Below are positions 1 to 6,952 of a DNA stretch of 9,820 nucleotides, one piece after another. Position 1 is the stretch's first letter, and each line of letters starts with the position of its first letter. Source of the DNA: Gammaproteobacteria bacterium (GTDB taxonomy: Bacteria; Pseudomonadota; Gammaproteobacteria; JAURND01); assembly GCA_030830425.1 (NCBI GenBank), contig JAURND010000041.1, positions 1 through 9,820 of the forward strand. The letters run 5' to 3'. The translations under genes were made by a program, and so were the position numbers. The notes beneath the pieces were generated by a model that was not told the DNA's origin, did no database searches, and saw nothing but the letters and a program-made list of their open reading frames with translations.

Positions 1-120
1 GCGTTTGTCGTAAACAATCGCGCCCCCCACCGTAGCGCCTGCAGCAACCAGCACAATTGGTACGCATGCGGATAAGCAAATAGCAAAGGCTAACGGTATT
101 AAAAATGTACGTGTATTCAT
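1..120 (-). CDS. N-terminus of a small lipoprotein, possibly BON-domain (DolP/YraP/OsmY-like); cut by window edge
   Basis: Forty codons are visible, beginning at an ATG at 118-120 and running off the left edge. The peptide starts MNTRTFLIPLAFAICLSAC, a short basic N-terminus, a hydrophobic core and a lipobox (LSAC, Cys19), so it is predicted to be a lipoprotein processed by signal peptidase II. After the cysteine comes a small-residue, glycine/alanine-rich stretch ending GGAIVYDKR. From memory, this arrangement is common just after the lipid anchor in periplasmic BON-domain proteins of the DolP/YraP type. The BON domains themselves would lie outside the window, so the family call is an inference, whereas the lipoprotein call is well supported. 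A weak GGGA lies about 10 bases before the ATG. The gene is divergent from nadK. Confidence 0.6.
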   Translation of the reverse strand, partial: MNTRTFLIPLAFAICLSACVPIVLVAAGATVGGAIVYDKR

Positions 121-140
121 GTTGGGTTTCCCGGATTTTT

Positions 141-349
141 ACAGCAATTCCGGCTCAAAAAGCGGAATTGCTTGCTTATTTTAACGCGTCGCTTATTTCC
201 CCCTTCTCACCTGGTGAAAGAAAGAGCTCGCAGGGTGAATGAGGGGTAGAATGGATCCTGGTTTTCGCCGGGACGCTGCGCGTTTCTATGAACAGCTTTC
301 ATCAGAAACCCTTTGCTTTAGATTTTTAAAGGGTAGTGAGGATTGCTGT
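141..349 (+). repeat. E element, copy A (MITE-like, with internal insertion)
   Basis: This non-coding element begins ACAGCAATTCC (141-151) and ends GGATTGCTGT (340-349), imperfect terminal inverted repeats. Just inside the left end is a 10-bp perfect hairpin (143-152 with 163-172). Near the right end, ACCCTTT (308-314) pairs with AAAGGGT (328-334). Both ends match copy B at 435-550, but copy A carries roughly 90 extra bases in the middle (about 185-287) that contain other small palindromes. A run of seven T follows the right end. The orientation points toward nadK. No coding capacity is seen. Whether it moved as a transposon or acts as an RNA leader cannot be settled from this window. Confidence 0.65.
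199..273. repeat. REP-like palindromes inside E element copy A
   Basis: Two imperfect hairpins occupy the extra segment of copy A. In the first, CCCC..CACC (200-211) pairs with GGTG..GGGG (234-246). In the second, TCCTGG (256-261) pairs with CCGGGA (268-273) around a TTTTCG loop. Both resemble degenerate versions of dispersed intergenic palindromes common in proteobacteria. Their absence from copy B suggests a later nested insertion, or a deletion in copy B. Confidence 0.4.
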
Positions 350-354
350 TTTTT

Positions 355-395
355 TGATAACGTACTATCAGTACGTCATGATAACATTTATCATG
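355..395. promoter_or_regulatory. Double dyad of TGATAA half-sites, possible operator
   Basis: Four related half-sites alternate in orientation: TGATA (355-359), TATCA (366-370), TGATAA (379-384) and TTATCA (388-393). The second dyad is an 8-bp perfect palindrome, CATGATAA/TTATCATG, around three bases. The first contains ACGTAC/GTACGT (360-365 and 371-376) as an overlapping palindrome. It sits between the two E elements, in the divergent region of the lipoprotein gene and nadK. Paired dyads of this kind often bind dimeric regulators, but no regulator can be named, and a structured-repeat origin is equally possible. Confidence 0.35.
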
Positions 396-434
396 CTGCC
401 TGTTGAAACAAAATCATTGCCACTAGGCGACTTG

Positions 435-550
435 ACAGCAATTCCGGTCAAAAATCCGGAATTTTCTGTCTAGCTTTTAATGCGCCAATGCAACAACTTT
501 CACAAGAAACTCTTTATTTTAGCATCTTTAAAGGGTAGCGGGAATTGCTG
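435..550 (+). repeat. E element, copy B, abutting nadK
   Basis: A 116-bp non-coding element with perfect 10-bp terminal inverted repeats, CAGCAATTCC (436-445) and GGAATTGCTG (541-550). Its left hairpin is AATTCCGG/CCGGAATT (440-447 with 456-463), extended by GACAG/CTGTC (434-438 with 466-470). Its right-end hairpin is ACTCTTTA (509-516) with TAAAGGGT (529-536), which keeps the pairing of copy A through one G-U pair. The element ends at the first base of the nadK ribosome binding site, so any nadK promoter lies in or upstream of it. A TTGACA at 432-437 straddles the left boundary, but I see no matching -10 at a normal distance. Confidence 0.7.
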
Positions 551-553
551 GAG
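550..553 (+). promoter_or_regulatory. nadK ribosome binding site
   Basis: GGAG lies seven bases before the ATG at 561. It decides the start: an in-frame ATG at 480 lies inside the E repeat and has no comparable site. Its first G is the last base of the repeat. Confidence 0.7.
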
Positions 554-560
554 CCTTGAG

Positions 561-1451
561 ATGATAAAAAAAAATCCATCCTTTAAGCGCATTGCGCTGA
601 TGGGGCGACACGATCGTGATCCTATTCAAGAAACGTTAATTGCGTTGCATGAATTTCTAACATTGCGAAATTGCCCGGTTGTTTATGATCATGAAACAGC
701 CAGTCGTTTACCTTTCAAAATCAACAGCGTCTCTATTGAAATGCTGGCGCAACATTGTGATTTATTAATCGTCGTGGGTGGAGATGGCAGCTTATTGCAG
801 GCAGCAAAAATTGCAGTGGCACAATCTTTGCCAGTACTGGGTGTTAATCGAGGGCGTTTGGGATTTCTCACCGATATCTACCCGCATGAATTGGCAACGA
901 TTGAAGCGGTTTTAAATGGCGAATATCAAGCTGAAAATCGTTTTTTATTGCAATGTCATGTGTATCGTGAAGATCATGTGATCGCAAGCATTGATGCGGT
1001 GAATGAAATTGTCTTGTCACCAGACAGCATTGCCCATATGATTGAATTTGAAGTGATGGTGAACAAGCGCTTTGTCTGTGATTTGCGGGCAGATGGTTTA
1101 ATTATTGCTACGCCTACGGGCTCTACTGCTTATGCCTTATCAGGTGGTGGCCCTATTGTAGAGCCCTCATTGAATGCGATTGTTTTAGTGCCCATGTTTC
1201 CGCATACACTGACGAATCGACCATTGGTCATAGATGCAAATGCACATTTGACCATTCACATCACCTCTCATAACGACATCATCCCATTCATCAGTGGGGA
1301 TGGTCAAAAATGCATGTCTATTGAAAGGTCTGACAGATTAATCCTACAAAAACATGCGAGCCCCTTAAAATTAATTCATCCGCAAACCTATGATTATTTT
1401 GAAACGTTGCGTAGTAAATTGAATTGGCAGAGCAGGCACAGAAACTGCTGA
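561..1451 (+). CDS. nadK: NAD kinase
   Basis: Phosphorylates NAD to NADP in the cytosol with ATP as donor, the only de novo route to NADP in most bacteria. At 296 aa it matches the usual length (about 292 in E. coli). The family motifs appear in order: GGDGS (73-77, with catalytic Asp75), NRGRLGFLTD (96-105), NE at 148-149 for nucleotide contact, GSTAYALSGGGPIVEP (187-202), the NRPLV strand near 219 and SGDGQ (245-249). It ends near LRSKLNW, the usual C-terminus. The start at 561 is preferred over the in-frame ATG at 480: it has the GGAG site, gives the standard length, and the 27 extra residues would be encoded by the E repeat. recN, a common neighbour downstream, is absent; the gene converges on dsbA. 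Confidence 0.96.
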   Translation: MIKKNPSFKRIALMGRHDRDPIQETLIALHEFLTLRNCPVVYDHETASRLPFKINSVSIEMLAQHCDLLIVVGGDGSLLQAAKIAVAQSLPVLGVNRGRLGFLTDIYPHELATIEAVLNGEYQAENRFLLQCHVYREDHVIASIDAVNEIVLSPDSIAHMIEFEVMVNKRFVCDLRADGLIIATPTGSTAYALSGGGPIVEPSLNAIVLVPMFPHTLTNRPLVIDANAHLTIHITSHNDIIPFISGDGQKCMSIERSDRLILQKHASPLKLIHPQTYDYFETLRSKLNWQSRHRNC

Positions 1452-1528
1452 TGCTCGGTTCAGGAGTTTTTGTCGCTAGTTGTTAACAATACCTATTTTA
1501 GGGTAATGCGCAAAAATATGGAATTGTC

Positions 1529-1548
1529 GTTCCCGCGAAGGCGGGAAT
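1529..1548. repeat. dRS3/REP-like palindrome
   Basis: GTTCCCGCGAAGGCGGGAAT is a 7-bp GC-rich stem (TTCCCGC/GCGGGAA) around four bases. It matches the small palindrome dispersed in many proteobacterial genomes (dRS3 in Neisseria, attccc-N8-gggaat) except at the first base. It lies about 80 bases beyond the nadK stop and directly abuts the T element at 1550. It could form a hairpin in the nadK transcript, but no T-run follows, so it is not a convincing intrinsic terminator. Confidence 0.6.
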
Positions 1549-1549
1549 C

Positions 1550-1698
1550 TATACTCGTTCTCCCTGAAAGTGAGACAAAACCAGGGGGTTTTTTAAGGGG
1601 GAAGTGTTTTGCTGCCCCCTTAAATTCAAACAGATTATACTGCTCGTATCAAAAAAGCAGACACATCAAGATTCTCACTTTCAAGTACGAGCAGTATA
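1550..1698 (-). repeat. T element, copy 1
   Basis: A 149-bp non-coding element with inverted termini: TATACTCGTTC at the left and, on the other strand, TATACTGCTCGTAC at the right. Both continue into TGAAAGTGAG. Inside is a second inverted copy of the terminal sequence, giving a perfect 13-bp palindrome (1636-1648 with 1686-1698, spacer 37). A 10-bp stem TTTAAGGGGG/CCCCCTTAAA lies at 1592-1601 and 1615-1624. About 70 bases of the core are nearly identical, in inverse orientation, to 8464-8535 in copy 2. It fills the space between the convergent nadK and dsbA genes and could act as a transcription-end structure for either. A 92-codon open frame crossing it has no protein-like features. Confidence 0.7.
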
Positions 1699-1702
1699 TA
1701 CA

Positions 1703-1793
1703 TATATGCTGCGCTTTTTCGGCCATTTTTTACACCAGACTTGACTAAAATCTGACCGTTTATGCTAGTCTTTGTATGGTGGTGAATAGTTAC
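1703..1793 (-). repeat. B repeat, copy 1 (inverted partner at right edge)
   Basis: 91 bases match the reverse complement of 9730-9820 with two mismatches by direct alignment. Read in the dsbA direction it begins GTAACTATTCACC, five bases after the dsbA stop, and ends at GCGCAGCATATA next to the T element. Both copies lie downstream of a gene in the same orientation relative to its transcription (dsbA here, fmt at the right edge). I do not recognise it as the end of a known insertion sequence. It has no coding content. Confidence 0.85.
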
Positions 1794-1798
1794 GTTGA

Positions 1799-2623
1799 TT
1801 ATTTTCCAGCTTCTACTATTTTGGCTTTTAATTCATCAGCGGTTGGCATCCCTGGCATAAAGACAGCATTTTTCACATCATTCTTTTTATCATCCACTTT
1901 CCATTTAGCGATAATAAATGTTGGTGTACCGATCAAGTTTAATGACTGCGCCAACTGTAAGTTATCATCAATTTGTTTTTGTATCGTAGGATCTACCATA
2001 TCTTTAACCAGCTTTATGGTATCTAAACCCAATGATTTGGCAATGGCCAATGTTTTGTCTTTATTAAGCGGACCTTGAGCGGCTAATAACGCATTATGTA
2101 GCTTCAGAAACTTATCTGCCCCTTGTTTCATCGCAGCCAATGCAATCGCTGCAGCATCATGGGAGGTTTGACCAAAAATAGGTAACTGTTTATAGACCAC
2201 GCGTAAATTCGCATTATCTGCCACAACTTTATCCATGATTGGTTTCATTTCTTTGCAATGTGGGCATTGGTAATCAAAAAATTCGATTAACGTCACATCG
2301 CCGTTGGCATTACCAACCACAGGGCTCGCGATATTTCCAAATAGACCATCAGCATTGGCCGCAATAGCTGCTTTTGCTTTGTCTGCGATTTTATCCATTT
2401 CTTGTTTTTGCAAGGATTGAGATGCTTCAACCAGCACTTGAGGGTTGGTAACCAGATAATCATGTACCACACCTTTGACTTGATTAACTTGATTATCGCT
2501 CAGTGAATCTGCTGTATTTTTTGGGGGGGTCGCAGATGCAGGCGCTGTATCTGCGATCACGTTTTGGCTAGCCAATGAAACCATGGCTGCGAAAGAAAGG
2601 GGTAGCAATTTAGATAATTTCAC
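1799..2623 (-). CDS. DsbA-family thiol oxidoreductase, Com1-like, periplasmic/surface
   Basis: A 274-aa secreted thioredoxin-fold protein. Residues 1-24 form a Sec signal peptide (KLSK, hydrophobic core, cleavage after VIA). A low-complexity Ala/Pro linker (25-40) and a helical region ending LVTNPQVLVEASQSLQK (57-73) precede the thioredoxin domain. The active site is C120-P-H-C123 in FFDYQCPHC, and the cis-proline is P234 in GTPTF. CPHC is the classical oxidising DsbA motif, so the likely role is introducing or isomerising disulfides in envelope proteins. The order of segments and many phrases (VHDYLV, VEASQ, SPVVGN, LPIFG, AQSLNLIGTPTF) resemble Coxiella Com1. The start is GTG at 2621-2623 with AGGA eight bases upstream. 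DsbB is not in the window. A DsbC/DsbG-like role cannot be excluded. Confidence 0.88.
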   Translation of the reverse strand: MKLSKLLPLSFAAMVSLASQNVIADTAPASATPPKNTADSLSDNQVNQVKGVVHDYLVTNPQVLVEASQSLQKQEMDKIADKAKAAIAANADGLFGNIASPVVGNANGDVTLIEFFDYQCPHCKEMKPIMDKVVADNANLRVVYKQLPIFGQTSHDAAAIALAAMKQGADKFLKLHNALLAAQGPLNKDKTLAIAKSLGLDTIKLVKDMVDPTIQKQIDDNLQLAQSLNLIGTPTFIIAKWKVDDKKNDVKNAVFMPGMPTADELKAKIVEAGK

Positions 2624-2686
2624 GGTTAACGTCCTTTAAACTGGGTTTGAATGAGGGGGGTGCGAGTCTAGACAACGCACATCCAT

Positions 2687-2715
2687 AGGCTATGCATTTT
2701 GCCGAGTTAAGTCAA
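2687..2715 (-). promoter_or_regulatory. Possible sigma-70 promoter of dsbA
   Basis: On the minus strand TTGACT (2715-2710) is separated by exactly 17 bases from TAGCCT (2692-2687), about 60 bases before the GTG of dsbA. The -35 is near consensus but the -10 is poor (3 of 6), so this is tentative. It would allow dsbA to be transcribed separately from polA. Confidence 0.4.
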
Positions 2716-2766
2716 GGGTCTGGCGGCAATTTCCGCGTTCTTGGCAAGAACTGCTGAGCGCCACCC
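2716..2766 (-). terminator. Hairpin after polA, possible terminator without T-run
   Basis: Directly after the polA stop, GGGTGGCG (2766-2759) can pair with CGCC..CCC (2725-2716). Enclosed is the near-perfect dyad GTTCTTG-C-CAAGAAC (2751-2737). The structure is GC-rich, but the -35 TTGACT of dsbA follows in place of a T-tract. It may slow or end polA transcription, or the inner 15-bp dyad may be a protein site beside the dsbA promoter. Confidence 0.35.
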
Positions 2767-2768
2767 TA

Positions 2769-5465
2769 TCAATGCGCTTCATCCCAATTATTGCCCATGC
2801 TGATATTGACTGCTAACGGTACTAAGAGGGGCATCACCTGCGTCATATAATCTCGAATAAACGGGATGACCGCATCGGCTTCTTCTTCAGCCGTCTCAAA
2901 AACGAGTTCATCGTGTACTTGCATAATCATGTGTGTATTCATAAATCGCTGTTGCGCTTGTTGCGCCTGCAGCCAAGCATCAAGTTGAATCATGGCCAAC
3001 TTAATCATATCTGCAGCAGTGCCTTGCATGGGCGCATTAATGGCTGCGCGCTCTGCTGCTTTGCGCCGCTGCATTTGAGCACTATTGATATCGGACACAT
3101 ACAGCCTTCGACCTAAAAGCGTGGAGACATAACCTTGTTTTCGGGCTAGCTCCCGTGTGTTTTCCATATATTGTTGTACGCCCGGATAACGCGAAAAATA
3201 TTGTTGGATATAGGCTTGCGCCAATTCATGGGTGATACCTAATTGTTTGGCTAAACCAAAAGCAGACATCCCATAAATCAAGCCAAAATTAATCGCTTTG
3301 GCATGACGACGCTGCTCTGAACTCACTGCATCTAATGACAGATTAAATACTTCAGCTGCAGTGGCAGCATGAATATCATGGCCTTGCTCAAATGCTTTGC
3401 ACAAATTAAGATCTTGCGATAAATGCGCCATGATGCGTAATTCGATTTGAGAATAGTCTGCTGAAATGATTTTGTATCCTGGTAAAGCAATGAATGCTTG
3501 ACGAATTTTTCTGCCTTGCTCGTGTCGAATAGGAATATTCTGCAAGTTTGGATTCGTCGATGATAATCGTCCCGTTGAAGTCACCGCCTGATTATAAGAA
3601 GTGTGTATGCGTCCTGTTTTTACATGAATCTGTTTGGGCAAACTGTCGGTGTAGGTTGATTTTAATTTGCTTAAACTGCGATGCTCTAAAATAATTTTAG
3701 GTAATGGATAATTCAACGCCAATTCTTGCAATACAGATTCCGCAGTGGATGGCGCGCCACCTGGTGTTTTTTCTAATATCGGCAATTGAAGTGTCGTATA
3801 TAAAATATTTTGGAGTTGTTTGGGCGATGCTAAGTTAAACACCGTCCCCGCTGCCTGATGAGCTTGTGCTTCTAAAATGCTCAACCGTGCTGTGATTTCT
3901 TGACTTTGTCGGGCCAACAAATCTGGATCAATACGCACACCAAAACGTTCCATGCGCAACAATACAGGTATCAAAGGCATTTCAATGTCTAAGAATATTC
4001 GTTTTACATCGGGATATTCGCTAATTTGAGACCACAATTGTTGATGTAGTTGCCATGCCATATCTGCATCTTCCGCTGCATAGGGTGCTGCAACATCAAT
4101 CGGAATTTCATTAAATGCCAACTGTTTTACGCCTTTTCCTGCAATTTTCTCAAACGTGATAGTTTGTTTTCCTAAATGTTTGAGTGCCAAACTGTCTAAA
4201 TCATGTCGATTTGACGCACTGTTTAACACATAAGATTCCAGCATGGTATCCATCAGTTTTGCATGAATCGCCATATCATAATTCGCCAATATTGCCGCAT
4301 CATATTTAATATTTTGACCAATCAGCGTTTTCGTTTGATCCTGTAATAATGGCTTAATTTTTTCCAGCACCCAAGTGAGCGATAACTGTTCTGGTGCACC
4401 TAAATAATCGTGCGCCAAGGGAATATAAACCGCATGATCGGGTTCTATTGAAAAAGAGAGTCCGACTAGTCTAGCGACTAATGTATTTAAGCTCGTGGTT
4501 TCTGTATCAAAGGCAAATTGACTCGCCGCATTTAACTTCACAAAATACGCTTCAAAATCGCGTTGGGTTAAAATCGTTTGGTATTCCGATTTCGAAGAAG
4601 GTGTACGGGCATCATCGGGCAAAACATCTTTCAGCCACTGTTTAAATTCCAACCGTAAATACCAGTCTCGTAATGTCGTTTGATCTGGCGTTTTTACTGA
4701 TAAATCTTCGACTGTGCAGGGCAGGGCTACATCGCGCCTTAAGGTCACCAACTGTTTGGCCAATGATAATTTTTCTAACGATACGCGTAAATTTTCTCCT
4801 ATTTTTCCCGATATATTCGATGCTTGCGCAATGATGTCATCTAACGAACCATAATCAGTTAACCACTTGACAGCTGTTTTTGGACCGACTTTTTCAACGC
4901 CTGGAATATTGTCTGAAGCGTCGCCCATTAATGCGAGATAATCAATAATTTTTTCTGGTGGAACTCCATATTTTTTAATCACACCTTCTCTGTCTAATCG
5001 AGTATTCGTCATGGTATTGATCAATGTAATATGCCCATTGACCAGCTGCGCCATGTCTTTATCACCCGTAGAAATAATCGTATTGATATGATGGTATAAT
5101 GCTTGAGTAGCAAGCGTTGCAATGACATCATCCGCTTCAACACCATCGACTTGAATCAGCGGTAATCCCATCGCGCGAATAATTGCAAACAAAGGTGGCA
5201 CTTGAGCAATTAATGCATCAGGTGTAGGTGGGCGATGTGCTTTATAGGCAGGATAAACTTCATGTCGCTCTGTTTTCCCCCTAGGGTCAAACACAACCGC
5301 GATATACTCAGGATGATAGGTGGCGATTAATTTACGAATCATATTGAGCACACCATACACTGCGCCCGTCGGTTCTCCTGCTGCATTGGTCAATGGCGGC
5401 AACGCATGAAAGGCCCGGTATAAATAAGACGAACCATCGATTAATATTAAAGTTTTAGGTTTCAT
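2769..5465 (-). CDS. polA: DNA polymerase I (5' nuclease, proofreading, polymerase)
   Basis: A full three-domain Pol I of 898 aa, which removes Okazaki primers and fills repair gaps. The 5' nuclease domain (about 1-285) has LIDGSSYLYRAFH (Asp9), VVFDPRGKTER (Asp60), GVEADD (108-113), TGDKDM (133-138) and a helix-hairpin-helix near GDASDNIPGVEKVGPKTA (181-198). The 3'-5' exonuclease domain (about 295-490) keeps the acidic residues Asp320 and Glu322 (DTETTS), Asp389 (NIKYDA) and Asp466 (AAEDAD), so proofreading should work. This separates it from relatives such as Taq polymerase that lost the site. In the polymerase domain, motif A is DYSQIELR (Asp670), motif B is R719-K723-F727-Y731 in AKAINFGLIYG, and motif C is HDE (851-853). 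The ATG at 5463-5465 fits the family start, though no clear ribosome binding site precedes it. A partial E repeat lies about 58 bases upstream. Confidence 0.98.
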   Translation of the reverse strand: MKPKTLILIDGSSYLYRAFHALPPLTNAAGEPTGAVYGVLNMIRKLIATYHPEYIAVVFDPRGKTERHEVYPAYKAHRPPTPDALIAQVPPLFAIIRAMGLPLIQVDGVEADDVIATLATQALYHHINTIISTGDKDMAQLVNGHITLINTMTNTRLDREGVIKKYGVPPEKIIDYLALMGDASDNIPGVEKVGPKTAVKWLTDYGSLDDIIAQASNISGKIGENLRVSLEKLSLAKQLVTLRRDVALPCTVEDLSVKTPDQTTLRDWYLRLEFKQWLKDVLPDDARTPSSKSEYQTILTQRDFEAYFVKLNAASQFAFDTETTSLNTLVARLVGLSFSIEPDHAVYIPLAHDYLGAPEQLSLTWVLEKIKPLLQDQTKTLIGQNIKYDAAILANYDMAIHAKLMDTMLESYVLNSASNRHDLDSLALKHLGKQTITFEKIAGKGVKQLAFNEIPIDVAAPYAAEDADMAWQLHQQLWSQISEYPDVKRIFLDIEMPLIPVLLRMERFGVRIDPDLLARQSQEITARLSILEAQAHQAAGTVFNLASPKQLQNILYTTLQLPILEKTPGGAPSTAESVLQELALNYPLPKIILEHRSLSKLKSTYTDSLPKQIHVKTGRIHTSYNQAVTSTGRLSSTNPNLQNIPIRHEQGRKIRQAFIALPGYKIISADYSQIELRIMAHLSQDLNLCKAFEQGHDIHAATAAEVFNLSLDAVSSEQRRHAKAINFGLIYGMSAFGLAKQLGITHELAQAYIQQYFSRYPGVQQYMENTRELARKQGYVSTLLGRRLYVSDINSAQMQRRKAAERAAINAPMQGTAADMIKLAMIQLDAWLQAQQAQQRFMNTHMIMQVHDELVFETAEEEADAVIPFIRDYMTQVMPLLVPLAVNISMGNNWDEAH

Positions 5466-5522
5466 GATATGTGATATGAGGGCTGAAACTGAAATTGACG
5501 TTGAAGTGACATTAAAAAAACC

Positions 5523-5590
5523 ACAGCAATTCTCACTACCCTCTGCAGAAACTAAAACAAAGGGTTTATTGTGAACATTGTGCGTAAAAA
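5523..5590 (-). repeat. E element, copy C (right half only), upstream of polA
   Basis: On the minus strand the segment matches the right half of E copies A and B: a TTCACAATAAACC-like stretch, the hairpin ACCCTTT (5565-5559) with AGAGGGT (5544-5538), then GTAGTGAGAATTGCTGT. The hairpin differs from copy A by one base but keeps pairing through a T-G (U-G in RNA) pair. No AGCAATTCC left end is found upstream, so the copy is 5'-truncated. It points at polA, as the other copies point at nadK. The remaining polA-waaA intergenic bases show no feature I can support. Confidence 0.6.
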
Positions 5591-5671
5591 CGCGAATCGT
5601 GCGAAATGTGGCATCAGATAGGGCTTTTTTAGGGCCTGTACTTTAACAAACACGAGCGATATACACATTAC

Positions 5672-6952
5672 ATGCGCCATTTATATTCTGCTTTATTTTT
5701 CTTGGCTCTGCCTTTTCTCTTTGTTCGTCTTTGGTGGAAGGGCAGAAAAAATCCTGAGTATCGGTTACGCTGGTCAGAACGCCTAGGATACATACCAACT
5801 GTATCTGCGAGTCATTCACTGTGGTTACACGCTGTATCCATGGGCGAAATGATTGCGGCAAAACCACTGATTTCAGCTTTGCGTCAACAATATCCAGATC
5901 TCACCATTGTCATCACCACCACAACCCTATCAGGTTCGCTAATGGCTCGTCAGTTAGTGGGCGAAAAAATATGCCATTACTATTCGCCTTATGATACTGC
6001 TTTTGCGATTAATCGTTTTTTAGATCGCGCAAAACCCATTTATGCGATTGTGATGGAAACGGAGTTGTGGCCAAATCTATTTCACTATACAGCCAAGCGT
6101 CACATCCCTATTTTATTGGCAAACGCACGCTTGTCTGAATCTTCGATGCGGTCCTATTCAAAGATGATCGAATTGACTCGCCCTATGTTAGCGCATGTTA
6201 GTTGCATTGCAGCACAAACCCAGGCAGATGCAGATCGTTTTATACAGATAGGTGCCAACCCCACTCAAATACAGGTGATGGGGAATGTGAAATTTGATGT
6301 CCCTATTCCTTTAGCGCTTATCCAAAAAGGGCGAGCATGGCGAGATAAATTCATTGCACCTGTTGCAGAAAAACACCGCCAGACAATTATTGCCGCCAGC
6401 ACACATCTTGGCGAAGAAGAAATCATACTCAGCGCCTTCGATAGGCTGCTTAAAACACATCCTCACACGCTGTTGATTTTAGTGCCCAGACATGCTGAAA
6501 GAACAAACATAGTGCTTCAGCAATGTGAACAAAAAGGTTATCGCGTTATTCGTCGCACACAAAATCAAATTTGCTCACAGCAAACTCAGATTTTCTTAGG
6601 CGATACTATGGGAGAATTATTTTTATACTATGCGATGGCTGATCTTGCGTTTGTAGGTGGCAGTTTATGCCCCATAGGCGGGCATAACCCATTAGAACCG
6701 GCGGCTTTAAGCTTACCGGTAGTAACAGGTACTCACGTGTTTAATTTCGCGCAAATTTTCAAACAGTTTCAAGATGCAGCTGCTGCAGTCATGGTGATTG
6801 ATGAAGTTCAGCTCAAAGATATATGGGCTAAATTGTTAGATGATACCGCTTATCGTAAACAAATGGGCGCAGCAGGCAAAAAAGTGGTCGCAGAAAATCG
6901 TGGCGCAGTTGCCAAGCACTTAGCTTACGTAGGATCGAGTATTTCCTGCTGA
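5672..6952 (+). CDS. waaA: 3-deoxy-D-manno-octulosonic acid (Kdo) transferase
   Basis: Adds Kdo from CMP-Kdo to lipid IVA at the cytoplasmic face of the inner membrane, the first inner-core step of lipopolysaccharide synthesis. At 426 aa it equals the E. coli enzyme (425). Residues 5-22 form the N-terminal hydrophobic anchor, followed by WKGRKNPEYRLRWSERLGY. The catalytic glutamate is in SMGEM (Glu59). METELWPN (128-135), NARLS (151-155), the GT-B second-domain phrases ASTHLGEEE (242-250) and VPRHAER (271-277), and the CMP-Kdo-binding DTMGELFLYYAMADLAFVGGS (from 311) with GGHNPLEPA (336-344) all fit. The ATG at 5672 is the only sensible start; a clear ribosome binding site is not visible. Whether it adds one, two or more Kdo residues cannot be read from the sequence. 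It shows the cell makes Kdo-containing lipopolysaccharide. Its last 28 bases overlap the convergent LOG gene. Confidence 0.97.
   Translation: MRHLYSALFFLALPFLFVRLWWKGRKNPEYRLRWSERLGYIPTVSASHSLWLHAVSMGEMIAAKPLISALRQQYPDLTIVITTTTLSGSLMARQLVGEKICHYYSPYDTAFAINRFLDRAKPIYAIVMETELWPNLFHYTAKRHIPILLANARLSESSMRSYSKMIELTRPMLAHVSCIAAQTQADADRFIQIGANPTQIQVMGNVKFDVPIPLALIQKGRAWRDKFIAPVAEKHRQTIIAASTHLGEEEIILSAFDRLLKTHPHTLLILVPRHAERTNIVLQQCEQKGYRVIRRTQNQICSQQTQIFLGDTMGELFLYYAMADLAFVGGSLCPIGGHNPLEPAALSLPVVTGTHVFNFAQIFKQFQDAAAAVMVIDEVQLKDIWAKLLDDTAYRKQMGAAGKKVVAENRGAVAKHLAYVGSSISC

Noticed and set aside
432..437. TTGACA as the -35 of a nadK promoter
   Set aside because: The hexamer is perfect, but bases 16-18 positions downstream (around TCCGGA) do not resemble a -10.
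141..550. A CRISPR array or phage attachment site in the repeat-rich region
   Set aside because: Repeats are not evenly spaced, units differ in length, and there are no cas, integrase or tRNA genes nearby.
1592..1624. TTTAAGGGGG/CCCCCTTAAA hairpin as an intrinsic terminator of nadK or dsbA
   Set aside because: The stem is good, but what follows in the nadK direction is not a T-run, and in the dsbA direction it is an A-run. The same structure also sits upstream of fmt, so it is better treated as part of the repeat.
1470..1748. A 92-codon open frame on the plus strand after nadK
   Set aside because: It runs through the palindrome and the T element, starts without a ribosome binding site, and the peptide has no domain-like pattern.
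1776..2078. A 100-codon plus-strand frame opposite dsbA
   Set aside because: It is antisense to the well-supported dsbA gene.
5643..5867. A 74-codon minus-strand frame opposite the start of waaA
   Set aside because: It is a shadow of the waaA coding sequence and has no protein features.
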